A stretch of DNA of 64,000 nt from Thalassospira lucentensis MCCC 1A00383 = DSM 14000. Lineage in GTDB: Bacteria; Pseudomonadota; Alphaproteobacteria; Rhodospirillales; Thalassospiraceae. The position numbers were made by a program, and so were the translations under genes. The notes beneath the pieces were generated by a model that saw nothing but the letters and a program-made list of their open reading frames with translations, did no database searches and had not been told where the DNA came from. Each line of letters opens with the position of its first letter. The stretch's first letter is position 1. Location of the stretch: assembly GCF_000421265.1 (NCBI RefSeq), contig NZ_ATWN01000010.1:149947-213946 (forward strand). The letters are read 5' to 3'. Shown one piece after another: positions 35,701 through 44,606 of the stretch.

Positions 35701-36494
35701 ATGAACCCGCCGAAAGCAATCCGATTGCCGCACGGGTTGCGCAGGAAACGCAAAAACTGCGCGATCAGGGGCTTGATGATGCACAGGCCGAACGACAGGC
35801 GGCATTTCGGGTGTTTGGGTCCAAACCGGGGGCCTATGGCGCTGGTTTGCAGGCAATGATTGACGAAAAACTGTGGGAAGACGAAGACGATCTTGCTGAT
35901 GCCTATCTGGCGTGGGGCAGTTATGCCTATGGCAATGGGGCTGAGGGCGAGGCAGCGCGTGGGCTGTTTGAAACCCGGTTGTCGAAAGTCGATGCGATTG
36001 TCCATAATCAGGATAACCGCGAGCATGATCTTCTGGATTCGGATGATTATTATCAATTCGAAGGCGGAATGACATCGGCGGTGCGCAGCCTGTCGGGCAA
36101 GCAGCCGGTGGTGTATCACAGCGATCATTCGCGCCCCGAAAGCCCGAAAATCCGCACATTGGAAGAAGAAATCGCCCGTGTAGTGCGGGCCCGCGTGGTC
36201 AATCCGAAATGGATCAACGGGGTGATGCGCCACGGCTATAAGGGCGCGTTCGAGATTGCCGCAACGGTTGATTATCTGTTTGCCTTTGCGGCGACGACCC
36301 GCTGTGTGGCCGATCATCATTTTGATCTGGTCTATGACGCATATCTTGGTGATGAGACGGTGCGGGACTTTATCGATCAGCACAATCCAGATGCCTTGCG
36401 CGATATCCGCGATCGCCTGCGCGAGGCGATTGAGCGCGGTCTGTGGCAGCCACGGCGCAACAGTGTTTCAGTCGATCTGGGTGACCGTGCCTAA
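32730..36494 (+). CDS. cobN: CobN-type cobaltochelatase large subunit
   Basis: At 1254 residues this is close to full-length CobN, the large subunit of the ATP-dependent aerobic cobaltochelatase that acts on hydrogenobyrinate a,c-diamide. Conserved blocks include [100 protein letters not shown], ENTH-like [27 protein letters not shown], and the late [26 protein letters not shown] segment. The partner AAA+ subunits (CobS and CobT of P. denitrificans) are not in the window. CbiX, which inserts cobalt early, is present elsewhere in the window. The gene follows cobW across a 274-bp gap containing parS. Confidence 0.95.
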   Translation: [1254 protein letters not shown]

Positions 36495-36676
36495 GGGATA
36501 CCACCACACATCAGACTCACAACAATTTTACCACGGGAACATTATCGGCAGTTGAAACGTTTCGTTTACGCACCATATCTCTATTAACCAACTATTAATA
36601 AGTTGTGAGGGACGGGGCACCCCATTCGGATCGCCTGCGCGGGAACGCAGACCGATCAAAGAGTTCGGAGGCCGCG

Positions 36677-37375
36677 ATGGAAAAGACGACCAGCGTTCGA
36701 CCTGATGTCAGGCTGCCTGACTATGCGCAGACCCCCTTGCCCGGACATACCGGGCATACGGACATCATCGATTTCCTGATTGCCGATTGCGATATTCCAC
36801 ATTGGTTGCGTGCCGATCTGCACGGGCAAGGACGTTATCGTCCTGCACGGGGTGCGATCCCGGCTGTTTTGAGTGTGCGCGAACGGTTTAATGGCCAGCA
36901 TCTTCCGGTGAGCTTTGATGAGCTTCACCGGGGGCTGAGCGAACTTTCCCGGCATTTGCCCGGCCCGGACCAAACCAAAGTGGAAATTGACGCCAAGGTG
37001 AAAATTTACTGGCGCTACCTGCAAGGGGTTGAGCGCCAGGTCTGGCGGGCCGCGGTTTCCACAGCCCACCTTAATATGGATCATTTCCCGGTTGTGCGCG
37101 AATTCAAAGCCCTGATCGAGCAGGTTGTGGCAAGCCGCAACTGGCTTGAACGCCGACTTGAAGTGGTCGAACAAAGCTTCCAGCGGCCGACCGGACCGGC
37201 CAACGATGCAGTGCGCAAGGCCTTGATGCGCCTGCGGCGGATGTCGCCGGGGGATCGGTTGCAAATGTTTAACAAGGCCCGGATGCGCCGCCCGGAATTG
37301 CGCAACATCGATATGCGTGAACCCGATAAATGGGCTGATCTGGTGACCAGTGATCTTGGTCTGTCACAGTCTTAA
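36677..37375 (+). CDS. Uncharacterised protein downstream of cobN
   Basis: A 232-residue basic, soluble protein with no signal peptide or membrane segment. It is not recognised. Visible features are a helical middle (EIDAKVKIYWRYLQGVERQVWRAAV) and a charged C-terminal part rich in Arg (RKALMRLRRMSPGDRLQMFNKARMRRPELRNIDMREPDKWADL). The ATG at 36677 has GGAGG five bases upstream, and a terminator follows the gene, which supports real expression. It is separated from cobN by 182 bp, so it may have its own promoter. No function is proposed. Confidence 0.65.
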   Translation: MEKTTSVRPDVRLPDYAQTPLPGHTGHTDIIDFLIADCDIPHWLRADLHGQGRYRPARGAIPAVLSVRERFNGQHLPVSFDELHRGLSELSRHLPGPDQTKVEIDAKVKIYWRYLQGVERQVWRAAVSTAHLNMDHFPVVREFKALIEQVVASRNWLERRLEVVEQSFQRPTGPANDAVRKALMRLRRMSPGDRLQMFNKARMRRPELRNIDMREPDKWADLVTSDLGLSQS

Positions 37376-37449
37376 TAAGGCAATCGGTTCGCCTTAAAAG
37401 CACCTGAAGGATTTCTTCTGGGTGGGGGAAGTGCCCCGATATGGGGTCG

Positions 37450-37484
37450 GAAAAGCGCGGTCTTATGGATCGCGCTTTTCTTTT
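37450..37484 (+). terminator. Rho-independent terminator
   Basis: The stem GAAAAGCGCG / CGCGCTTTTC (37450-37459 with 37471-37480) is followed by TTTT. It ends the transcript of the uncharacterised gene before it. Confidence 0.85.
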
Positions 37485-37561
37485 GCGTGGCATTGTATTT
37501 ACGCGGTTGTGCAATTGCCAGAGGGAGGGCAAAATTGCGCTAACACAGCCAAGGCACCCTT

Positions 37562-38401
37562 ATGCATACTGCTAAATTCCTGTTTTTATGTACGATTATG
37601 ACGTTTTGCGTCGGTGCCAGCAGCGGCTTAAGTGTGCGCGCCATGGCGCAAACATCTGCGACACCAGACTGGCCAAAAGTCCCGACGGGACCGTTTCACT
37701 GGCAGTTACAGGGCGATATTGAGCTGGCGGATGATATCAGGGTTGTTGGCAGTGACTTATTTGAAACGTCTGCTGATCAGGTGCGCCAATGGCGCGATGC
37801 CGGGGTTTTCCCCATTTGTTATATCAATGTCGGGGCGGTCGAAGACTGGCGCGATGATCGGGATCGTTTTCCATCCGATGTGATCGGCAATGCCTATTGG
37901 GGCTGGCCGGGGGAGAACTGGCTTGATTTCAGCCGGTTCGAACGGTTTGCCGATGTCATGCGCGACCGGTTGGATCTTTGCCGCGATAAGGGGTTTCTGG
38001 CGGTTGAGCCTGATAACATCGATGCTTATGAGGCCGATGACAGCAGCAAGGAAACCGGGTTTGACCTGACGCGTGCGGATCAACTTCGCTACATCGATTG
38101 GCTGATTGATCAGGCCCATGCGCGCGGCCTTGCCATCGGGCAGAAAAATGCGTCTGATCTTGTGCCTGAACTGGTTGAAAAGATGGATTTTGCCTTGCTG
38201 GAATCAGCTTATCGATTTGGTTTTATGGGGGAATTTGCACCTTATCACGATTTGGGAAAGCCGGTGTTTGCCGTTGAGTATCTTGAAGAAATTGATAACG
38301 GTACCGATCCGCAAAGCCTATGCCCGGTGGCGCGAAAACTGGGGTTTCAGGGCGTCATCGCCCATCTTGATCTCGACCGCGCCCCGCAAAACTGCCCTTG
38401 A
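37562..38401 (+). CDS. GH114-like glycoside hydrolase (TM1410/endo-polygalactosaminidase type), secreted
   Basis: A 279-residue protein with a Sec signal peptide (MHTAKFLFLCTIMTFCVGAS... cleaved near AMAQ). The mature part fits a GH114-type TIM barrel: PFHWQLQGDI, FPICYINVGAVEDWRDDRDRFP, ENWLDFSRF, GFLAVEPDNIDAYE with the acidic pair expected in the active site, ARGLAIGQKNASDL and VFAVEYLE. Relatives cut alpha-1,4-galactosaminogalactan or act on other amino sugars in biofilm matrix. It lies between cobN and cobO with no evident link to cobalamin. The polymer it cuts is unknown. Confidence 0.82.
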   Translation: MHTAKFLFLCTIMTFCVGASSGLSVRAMAQTSATPDWPKVPTGPFHWQLQGDIELADDIRVVGSDLFETSADQVRQWRDAGVFPICYINVGAVEDWRDDRDRFPSDVIGNAYWGWPGENWLDFSRFERFADVMRDRLDLCRDKGFLAVEPDNIDAYEADDSSKETGFDLTRADQLRYIDWLIDQAHARGLAIGQKNASDLVPELVEKMDFALLESAYRFGFMGEFAPYHDLGKPVFAVEYLEEIDNGTDPQSLCPVARKLGFQGVIAHLDLDRAPQNCP

Positions 38402-38479
38402 TCCCGAGGCCGCTTCGCCGCATTGTTCGCCAGCAAATGTTCAAAGCGATACGGCCCGAAAAGACAAAGGCATAAAACC

Positions 38480-39106
38480 ATGACCGACAAGACCCAGCCA
38501 GACGTGGACGTTAATGCGCGCCATGACGAAAAGATGAAGAAAATCAAGGCTGCGCGCGACAAGATGATGGCCCAGAAGATCGATAAAAAGGGCCTTATCA
38601 TTGTCCACACCGGCAAGGGCAAGGGAAAGTCATCCTCGGCCTTTGGCATGGCGATGCGCTGTGTCGGGCATGACATGAAAGTTGGCGTGGTTCAGTTTAT
38701 CAAGGGCGGCTGGGAAACCGGCGAAGCCAAATTGCTGAAAAAATTCCCCGATTTGTGCGAGTTTCACGCCATGGGTGCGGGGTTTACTTGGGAAACCCAA
38801 AACCGGGCACAGGACATTTCGCTTGCGCGGGATGCATGGAACAAGGCACTCGAAATGATGCGTGATCCCAGCTTCTCGATGGTGATCCTTGATGAGATCA
38901 ACATCGTGCTGCGTTATGATTTCTTACCGCTTGAGGATGTTTTGGGGGCTTTGGCGGAAAAGCTTCCTGATCAGCATGTGGTTCTGACCGGGCGTAATGC
39001 CCCCGACACCCTGATTGAGGCCGCCGATCTGGTCACCGAAATGACCATGATCAAGCATCCGTTCCGCGAACAGGGCATCAAGGCGCAGATTGGCGTTGAG
39101 TTCTGA
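38480..39106 (+). CDS. cobO: Cob(I)yrinic acid a,c-diamide adenosyltransferase (BtuR/CobO type)
   Basis: A 208-residue corrinoid adenosyltransferase that transfers the adenosyl group of ATP to cob(I)alamin precursors. The P-loop HTGKGKGKSSSAFGMAMRCVGH, KVGVVQFIKGGWETGE, VILDEINIVLRYDFL and VVLTGRNAPDTLIEAADLVTEMTMIKHPF are diagnostic. The N-terminal 30 residues are charged and helical, as in other alphaproteobacterial CobO. The ATG at 38480 was chosen over an upstream in-frame codon with no family similarity. cobQ follows 86 bp later. Confidence 0.96.
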   Translation: MTDKTQPDVDVNARHDEKMKKIKAARDKMMAQKIDKKGLIIVHTGKGKGKSSSAFGMAMRCVGHDMKVGVVQFIKGGWETGEAKLLKKFPDLCEFHAMGAGFTWETQNRAQDISLARDAWNKALEMMRDPSFSMVILDEINIVLRYDFLPLEDVLGALAEKLPDQHVVLTGRNAPDTLIEAADLVTEMTMIKHPFREQGIKAQIGVEF

Positions 39107-39192
39107 TTGCGATCCCATCAAGGGGACGGCGCGGTTTGCCGGGTGATGATGGCTATATGTAAGCCTGTTTGCATGAAAGTTTTGAAACCGGA

Positions 39193-40722
39193 ATGACTGT
39201 GCGCTCTGTCCCTGCCCTGATGTTACAAGGTACCGGCTCGGACGTCGGGAAATCCTTGCTGGTGGCGGGGCTTTGTCGGGCCTATGCCCGGCGTGGATTG
39301 CACGTGCGTCCGTTCAAGCCGCAAAACATGTCCAACAATGCCGCCGTGACCGATGATGGCGGCGAAATTGGCCGGGCACAGGCGCTTCAGGCCCGCGCCG
39401 CCGGGGTGGCAACCACGGTGCATATGAACCCGGTGTTGCTCAAACCCCAATCAGATATCGGCGCGCAGGTCGTAGTTCAGGGCAAGGTTCTGACCACGGC
39501 AAAGGCGCGTGATTATTACCGTTTGAAACGTGACTTGCTGCCCAAGGTGCTTGAAAGTTTCGAGATCATGGCAGCCGATGCCGATCTGGTGCTGGTTGAG
39601 GGGGCTGGATCACCCGCCGAGGTCAATTTACGCGCATCGGACATCGCCAACATGGGCTTTGCCGAGGCGGCGGAAATTCCGGTTATTCTGGTCGGCGATA
39701 TTGACCGGGGCGGTGTGATTGCATCAATTGTTGGAACATATGCGCTTTTGTCCGCGGATGATCGCCGGTGGCTTAAGGGCTATGTGATTAACAAGTTTCG
39801 CGGTGATGTATCCCTGTTTGAACCGGCAACCGACATCATTGCCAAGCATGGAAACCTTAAAAGTTACGGTATCGCAACATATTGGCCGGGGGCATATAAG
39901 CTTCCGGCTGAAGATGGTGTTGCGTTGGAAAATGCAGGCAAATATCACCGTGATAGCAATGGTGAAGCACGCATGCGCATTGCCGTTCCGCATTTGCCCC
40001 GTATTGCCAATTTTGATGATCTTGATCCGCTGGCGGCCGAAGATGGGGTTGAATTGTTGCTGATCAAGCCGGGCCAAGTGATCCCCGGTGATTGCGATCT
40101 GGTGGTTCTACCGGGCAGCAAATCGACACTGGCCGATTTGAGATTCTTGAAAGATCAGGGCTGGGATGTGGACATTGCCGCCCATTATCGTCGCGGTGGG
40201 CATGTGATCGGGATTTGTGGTGGCTATCAGATGCTGGGCCGGATGGTGCATGACCCGGACGGGGTTGAGGGGCAGCCGGGCAGTGAAACCGGTTTGGGCC
40301 TGCTTGACATTGAAACGGTGATGGCCGGGGATAAAACCCTTCGCAAGACTGAGGCGGTGACGGTCGGCGATGATCGGGGCGTAGCGGAAAATATCGCCCT
40401 TTGGGGCTATGAAATTCATATGGGGCAGACCAATGGCCCGGATCGGTCGCGCAGCTGGTTGCGGTTTGGGGGCCCATCGGACGGGGTTCTGGATGGGGCC
40501 ATCAGTGCCGATGGTCGGGTGATGGGCTGTTACTTACACGGGCTGTTTGGCAGCGATGCGTTTCGCCAAGCCTATTTTGGGCATATTGGCGGCTATGGTG
40601 TTTCAAGCGGGATGAATTTTGAAGCGTCGATTGATGCCAGCCTTGATGAATTGGCCGATCATCTGGAAGCCTGTCTTGATCTTGACGGAATGCTGGAACT
40701 GGCGAAAAGTCGGGGTAGATAG
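39193..40722 (+). CDS. cobQ: Cobyric acid synthase
   Basis: A 509-residue glutamine amidotransferase that amidates four side chains of adenosylcobyrinic acid a,c-diamide. The N-terminal synthetase domain has LMLQGTGSDVGKSLLVAGLCR and FKPQNMSNNAAVTDDGGEIGRAQALQARAAG. The C-terminal glutaminase domain has HVIGICGGYQMLGR with the nucleophile Cys and CYLHGLFGSDAFR with the catalytic His. The start is the ATG at 39193. A TTG at 39169 would add eight residues with no family similarity. It ends the rightward late-cobalamin block. Confidence 0.96.
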   Translation: MTVRSVPALMLQGTGSDVGKSLLVAGLCRAYARRGLHVRPFKPQNMSNNAAVTDDGGEIGRAQALQARAAGVATTVHMNPVLLKPQSDIGAQVVVQGKVLTTAKARDYYRLKRDLLPKVLESFEIMAADADLVLVEGAGSPAEVNLRASDIANMGFAEAAEIPVILVGDIDRGGVIASIVGTYALLSADDRRWLKGYVINKFRGDVSLFEPATDIIAKHGNLKSYGIATYWPGAYKLPAEDGVALENAGKYHRDSNGEARMRIAVPHLPRIANFDDLDPLAAEDGVELLLIKPGQVIPGDCDLVVLPGSKSTLADLRFLKDQGWDVDIAAHYRRGGHVIGICGGYQMLGRMVHDPDGVEGQPGSETGLGLLDIETVMAGDKTLRKTEAVTVGDDRGVAENIALWGYEIHMGQTNGPDRSRSWLRFGGPSDGVLDGAISADGRVMGCYLHGLFGSDAFRQAYFGHIGGYGVSSGMNFEASIDASLDELADHLEACLDLDGMLELAKSRGR

Positions 40723-40936
40723 GCTTCTTTGCACGGCCAAGGTGCCAATGTGGATAAAAAGCATCAAAATCACCGTTCTAATGATGAGAAGCTCTTTACT
40801 TAATCTGTGCCGCGTGGTTTGACAGATTTGAAATTCCGGTACTGAAACGAATGTCGCGGGTGGCTTTGAAAAAGAAGCCGCGCCAACAGTCCGGTCTTTG
40901 TAAAAAGTTCATCCTTGGTCGGGTATCTTCAGGTTT

Positions 40937-41611
40937 ATGCGTCAGTTACATCATTTTTGGCTATCGCCGTTTTCGCGCAAAGTGCGCCTGGTTTTGGCCG
41001 AGAAAAAGCTGGATTTCGAATTGAAGGCCGAGCCGGTCTGGGAGCGGCGCGACGAATTTCTGTTGCTTAATCCCGCAGGCGAAGTGCCGGTTCTTCAGGA
41101 TGAGGACGGCTTGATTCTGTGTGACTCGGTTGTCATCTGTGAATACCTTGATGAAGTCTATTCAGACGATCTGAAATTGTTTGGCTCGGACGCCAAGGAA
41201 CGTGCCGAAATTCGCCGCCTTGTCGCGTGGTTTGATGGCAAATTTAACCGCGAAGTCACCGACCATTTGCTCGGTGAGAAGTTGCTAAAACGCTTCTTTG
41301 CGACCGGCACGCCCGACACCAAGGTGCTGCGTGCCGGGCGGACCAATGCGGCGTATCATCTTGATTATGTCGGCTGGCTGTTTGAACGGCGCAACTGGCT
41401 TGCGGGCGATCATTTGACGATGGCCGATCTTGCCGCCGCCGCGCAGATTTCAGTGATCGACTATATGGGCGACATCAACTGGTCAAAACATCCGCGCGCC
41501 AAAGATTGGTATATGCGGATTAAATCCCGACCGTCGATGCGCGATATTCTGGCAGACCGGCAGGCAAGTTTCCCGGCATCCCCGCATTATGCCGAGCTGG
41601 ATTTTGAATGA
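40937..41611 (+). CDS. fzlA: FzlA, GST-fold FtsZ-binding division protein
   Basis: A 224-residue glutathione-S-transferase-fold protein. Its sequence fits the FzlA group rather than catalytic GSTs: QLHHFWLSPFSRKVRLVLAEKKLDFEL, LNPAGEVPVLQDEDGLILCDSVVICEYLDEVY, AWFDGKFNREVTDHLLGEKLLKR, WLAGDHLTMADLAAAAQISVIDYMGD and the conserved C-terminal HYAELDFE. In Caulobacter FzlA curves FtsZ filaments and is needed for constriction. In related genomes fzlA lies near an SDR-family gene and NDUFA9, and both also occur here a few kilobases downstream. The next gene overlaps it by four bases. Confidence 0.82.
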   Translation: MRQLHHFWLSPFSRKVRLVLAEKKLDFELKAEPVWERRDEFLLLNPAGEVPVLQDEDGLILCDSVVICEYLDEVYSDDLKLFGSDAKERAEIRRLVAWFDGKFNREVTDHLLGEKLLKRFFATGTPDTKVLRAGRTNAAYHLDYVGWLFERRNWLAGDHLTMADLAAAAQISVIDYMGDINWSKHPRAKDWYMRIKSRPSMRDILADRQASFPASPHYAELDFE

Positions 41612-42426
41612 CGGATTCATCCAATCACGATGAATTCTACCCTGTCGGTGGCCTAAATACCGCCAGTTACGATCTTCGCGCTGATCTTGATCGTAAAATT
41701 TTCGAAGATCCCATTCCGTTTTATACCAACATCGCCTCGCAGGTTGTCGGGCCGAATGGGGGCACGGTTCTGGAGCTTGGCTGTGGAACCGGGCGGATTG
41801 CGGCGGCCATTGCCAAACTGGGCATTGCCGTCGAAGGACTTGATCTGTCCGAGGCGATGCTGGCACAGGCGCGCACCAACTATCCTGAGCTGACATGGCA
41901 CCATGCGAATATGTGTGACTTTGATCTTGGTCGATCATTTGGGTTGATCATCATTCCGTTTCGCGGCTTGCAGGAAGTCACCGATGCCCATGATCAGCGC
42001 CGTGCGCTTGAGTGTGCTTTTGCGCACCTCAAACCCGGTGGGGTGATTGCCTTTGATCTGATCGACCCTGATTTACGTTATTGCCTGCCCGAAGGTGATG
42101 CGGAGGTGGTTGAACTTCCGATTTTTCCCATGCCCGATGGCATTGGCAAGGCCGGAAGTCGTTTGCGGATTACCGCGATGGAACGCACCAATGATCCCCT
42201 GACCCAGCGGTTCGATGAACATTGGCGGTTTGAGGAAATCGGTGTCGACGGGGATGTTATTCGGCGAGAAGATGCGTGGCATCATCTGCGCTGGGTTCAT
42301 CGCAGTGAAATGCGGTTGATGCTGGAACTTTGCGGTTTCGTTTCGATATCGGAATTTTCTGACTTCAAAGGCAATCCGCCACGCTATGCCACCAATCAGG
42401 TCTGGATGGCAAAACGGCCGGACTGA
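41608..42426 (+). CDS. Class I SAM-dependent methyltransferase
   Basis: A 272-residue methyltransferase with a canonical motif I (VLELGCGTGRIAAAIAKLG), strand 2 acid (VEGLDLSEAMLAQAR), IIIPFRGLQEVTDAHDQRRALECAFAHLKPGGVIAFDLIDP, and a C-terminal beta domain ending RYATNQVWMAKRPD. It overlaps the fzlA stop as ATGA, so the two are co-translated. No substrate is evident. A link with cell division is only suggested by the coupling. Confidence 0.85.
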   Translation: MTDSSNHDEFYPVGGLNTASYDLRADLDRKIFEDPIPFYTNIASQVVGPNGGTVLELGCGTGRIAAAIAKLGIAVEGLDLSEAMLAQARTNYPELTWHHANMCDFDLGRSFGLIIIPFRGLQEVTDAHDQRRALECAFAHLKPGGVIAFDLIDPDLRYCLPEGDAEVVELPIFPMPDGIGKAGSRLRITAMERTNDPLTQRFDEHWRFEEIGVDGDVIRREDAWHHLRWVHRSEMRLMLELCGFVSISEFSDFKGNPPRYATNQVWMAKRPD

Positions 42427-42464
42427 TTGGCCCGGCCGGGTTAGATCATGTGCGTGTTATGCGA

Positions 42465-43496
42465 TCAGTTGCCAGCGAACTTTGCTGCCTGCGCATGGGT
42501 TTCTTTGCGCTCATCGGCGGTTAAGGGTACCAGACCGTTGTCTGCCAGAAGACCTTCGTCGCCAATCACCGCGTCAGACACATAGGTCGAGACAAAATCA
42601 CCAAGCGATTGAACAAGCTGCTGATGATCGTCCTTGATGTAAAGATACAGCGGACGTGACCCGGAATAGCTGCCATCAAGGATGGTGTCATAATCAGGTT
42701 CGATACCATCAATCGGGATGCCCTGCAGCCTGTCGCGGTTGCGATCAAGATTGTTAAAGCCCATCACGCCATAGGATGTCGGGTCTTTTTCCAGTTTGCT
42801 GATAACAAGGCGGTCATTCTCGCCGGCCTGAATATAGGCACCGTCTTCGCGCAGGGTCCGGCACAGAAGACGGAAGCTGTCGGGGTCAGATGACTCAAGG
42901 CTGGCGATATCGGAAAAGGTTGCACAGCCCTTATCAAGCAATAGCTGGCCCATCAGGTCACGGGTGCCCGAGGTGGGCGGCGGACCGTAAACACGGATTT
43001 TCAAATCCGGCAGGGACGGATCGATGTCTGACCATTTGTCGTTCGGGTTGGGCACGCTTGCCCCCTTAACCGGAATGGTCCGGGCAAGGGCGAGGAAAAG
43101 CTGGCGGGCGCTCAGTGCCATCGACGGGGCGTTGCGCGATCCCAAAAGAACAATGCCGTCATAGCCGATTTTAATCTCGCTGATGTTGTTGACGGAATTG
43201 GCCGCACAAATCGCGGTTTCCGATCCGGTAATCTGGCGCGATGAATCGACGATGTCGGGATATTGTTCGCCGATGCCGCCACAAAACAGTTTGAACCCGC
43301 CACCAGAACCAGTGCTTTCGACGACAGGTGCCGGGGCATTGGTGGTTTTGGCAAAATATTCGGCGACCTTGGTGGTCAGCGGAAAGATGGTCGAGGATCC
43401 GACAATCCTGATCTGGTCACGTGCCTGTGCCAAAGACGTGGCAGAAACAAGTGCCATGGACGCGGCAATGGCAGTTAAGGCAAGCGTGCGACGCAT
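42465..43496 (-). CDS. PstS-family phosphate-type periplasmic binding protein
   Basis: A 343-residue protein with a signal peptide (cleaved near LAQA) and the PstS-like fold. The anion-binding segments are IRIVGSSTIFPLTTKVAEYF, VESTGSGGGFKLFCGGIG, IVDSSRQITGSE and YGPPPTSGTRDLMGQLLLDKGC. It probably captures phosphate or a related oxyanion. No pstCAB or phoU lies next to it, so it may serve a distant transporter, or signalling or adhesion as described for orphan PstS proteins. The ATG at 43496 gives a normal signal. A TTG four codons earlier is possible. Confidence 0.85.
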   Translation of the reverse strand: MRRTLALTAIAASMALVSATSLAQARDQIRIVGSSTIFPLTTKVAEYFAKTTNAPAPVVESTGSGGGFKLFCGGIGEQYPDIVDSSRQITGSETAICAANSVNNISEIKIGYDGIVLLGSRNAPSMALSARQLFLALARTIPVKGASVPNPNDKWSDIDPSLPDLKIRVYGPPPTSGTRDLMGQLLLDKGCATFSDIASLESSDPDSFRLLCRTLREDGAYIQAGENDRLVISKLEKDPTSYGVMGFNNLDRNRDRLQGIPIDGIEPDYDTILDGSYSGSRPLYLYIKDDHQQLVQSLGDFVSTYVSDAVIGDEGLLADNGLVPLTADERKETHAQAAKFAGN

Positions 43497-43585
43497 TTGG
43501 GCCCCCAAAGGTATCCGGTGTTATCCGGTTATGGTCGACGGTCTGTCACGCCGACCACATATAAAGCAAACAGGTCGCAGCGAAC

Positions 43586-44395
43586 CTATTCTGATTCGGT
43601 GCGAACATCCATCTTCTCTATATTCGCTTTTGCCGCATCAGCGACAGGGGTTCCGTTTGAATTTTCTATGACATTTAACCAATCGCGGCGCGCCAGATCG
43701 TTTTCACCCTGTATTCGATGCAGGTTTCCACGTTCAAAAAGGGCCTGAACATTGCCGGGTTCCTGGGCAAGGACATTTTCGATATCGGTCATCGCCAGAT
43801 CATAGCTTTTAAGCATCCGCCATGCCGTCGCACGGTAAATCAGCGCATCCGTCTGATCGGGTTCAAGATCAAGTGCCTTGTTAAGATCGTCAATCGATTC
43901 CCAATATTCCCCGGCCATGCCAAGCACCATTGCCCGGTCGATCCAAAGTTGCGGATCGTTTTTAACAATCTCAAGGGCGCGGGTTTGATCGCGCCAGGCA
44001 AATTCAAGATTGTTGGCTAACATCCATGCCTGTCCGGCTTGTGCAAGCATACCGGCAACAACGCCTCTGTCGGCAGTGCTGTCCTGGGCAAGTGCATCAA
44101 GCCTGGTTGCGGCTTCTTCGAATTTGCCAAGTGACATCAGTGATACGGCCACGCAATGACGCGCGGGTTCGCCGCCGCCCATATCGCGCCATGCAATCGC
44201 ACTTTCAAAACCGTCTTCAGGTTTGAGCTGGGCCAGTTTCAGGCAGTCTTTATATTGCTGGGCTTCTTCATTGGTCATGCCGCCATTGCTTTCGGTCTGG
44301 GCAATGGCGTCGGGCGCAAAGACAATTGCGATCATACCCGCAATCAAAAGCGGAGATGCCTGTCTTAAAAATGTGCGAGCCGGGCGTCGTACCAT
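43586..44395 (-). CDS. Periplasmic tetratricopeptide-repeat protein
   Basis: A 269-residue protein with a signal peptide (MVRRPARTFLRQASPLLIAGMIAIVFAPDAIAQ) followed by about five TPR units, for example GKFEEAATRLDALAQ, LEFAWRDQTRALEI, GEYWESIDDLNKALDLEP and KSYDLAMTDIENVLAQEPGNVQALFERGNLHRI. TPRs mediate protein contacts, so it is probably a scaffold or assembly factor in the periplasm. The start at 44395 is preferred to the longer frame because it begins the signal peptide and has GGAG upstream. It lies 90 bp upstream of the PstS-like gene in the same direction. Confidence 0.85.
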   Translation of the reverse strand: MVRRPARTFLRQASPLLIAGMIAIVFAPDAIAQTESNGGMTNEEAQQYKDCLKLAQLKPEDGFESAIAWRDMGGGEPARHCVAVSLMSLGKFEEAATRLDALAQDSTADRGVVAGMLAQAGQAWMLANNLEFAWRDQTRALEIVKNDPQLWIDRAMVLGMAGEYWESIDDLNKALDLEPDQTDALIYRATAWRMLKSYDLAMTDIENVLAQEPGNVQALFERGNLHRIQGENDLARRDWLNVIENSNGTPVADAAKANIEKMDVRTESE

Positions 44396-44606
44396 GGTGA
44401 AAGAAGCTCCCTGTCTGGCGAAGTCGGCAGCATGCAGCATAGGGGGAATGCCCCTATGCGACCATGCCTGAATGTATGACGGCCCAAAAAACAGCATGAA
44501 AACGGCAAGATAATGATTGTCTTATTTATTGCGATTTTCCGGCCTGCGGCAAAAGGTGCCGGAAAGGTTTTGTCTGGGCCGTGCGGGACCGTTACTGTGC
44601 GGACCA

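Noticed and set aside
35569..36383. Long open frames antisense to cobN
   Set aside because: They are shadows of the GC-rich cobN codons. cobN is a clear family member over its whole length.
37450..37484. Hairpin considered as another copy of the dispersed repeat
   Set aside because: It is a simple stem followed by T residues and shares no sequence with the repeat ends or arms. It is a terminator.
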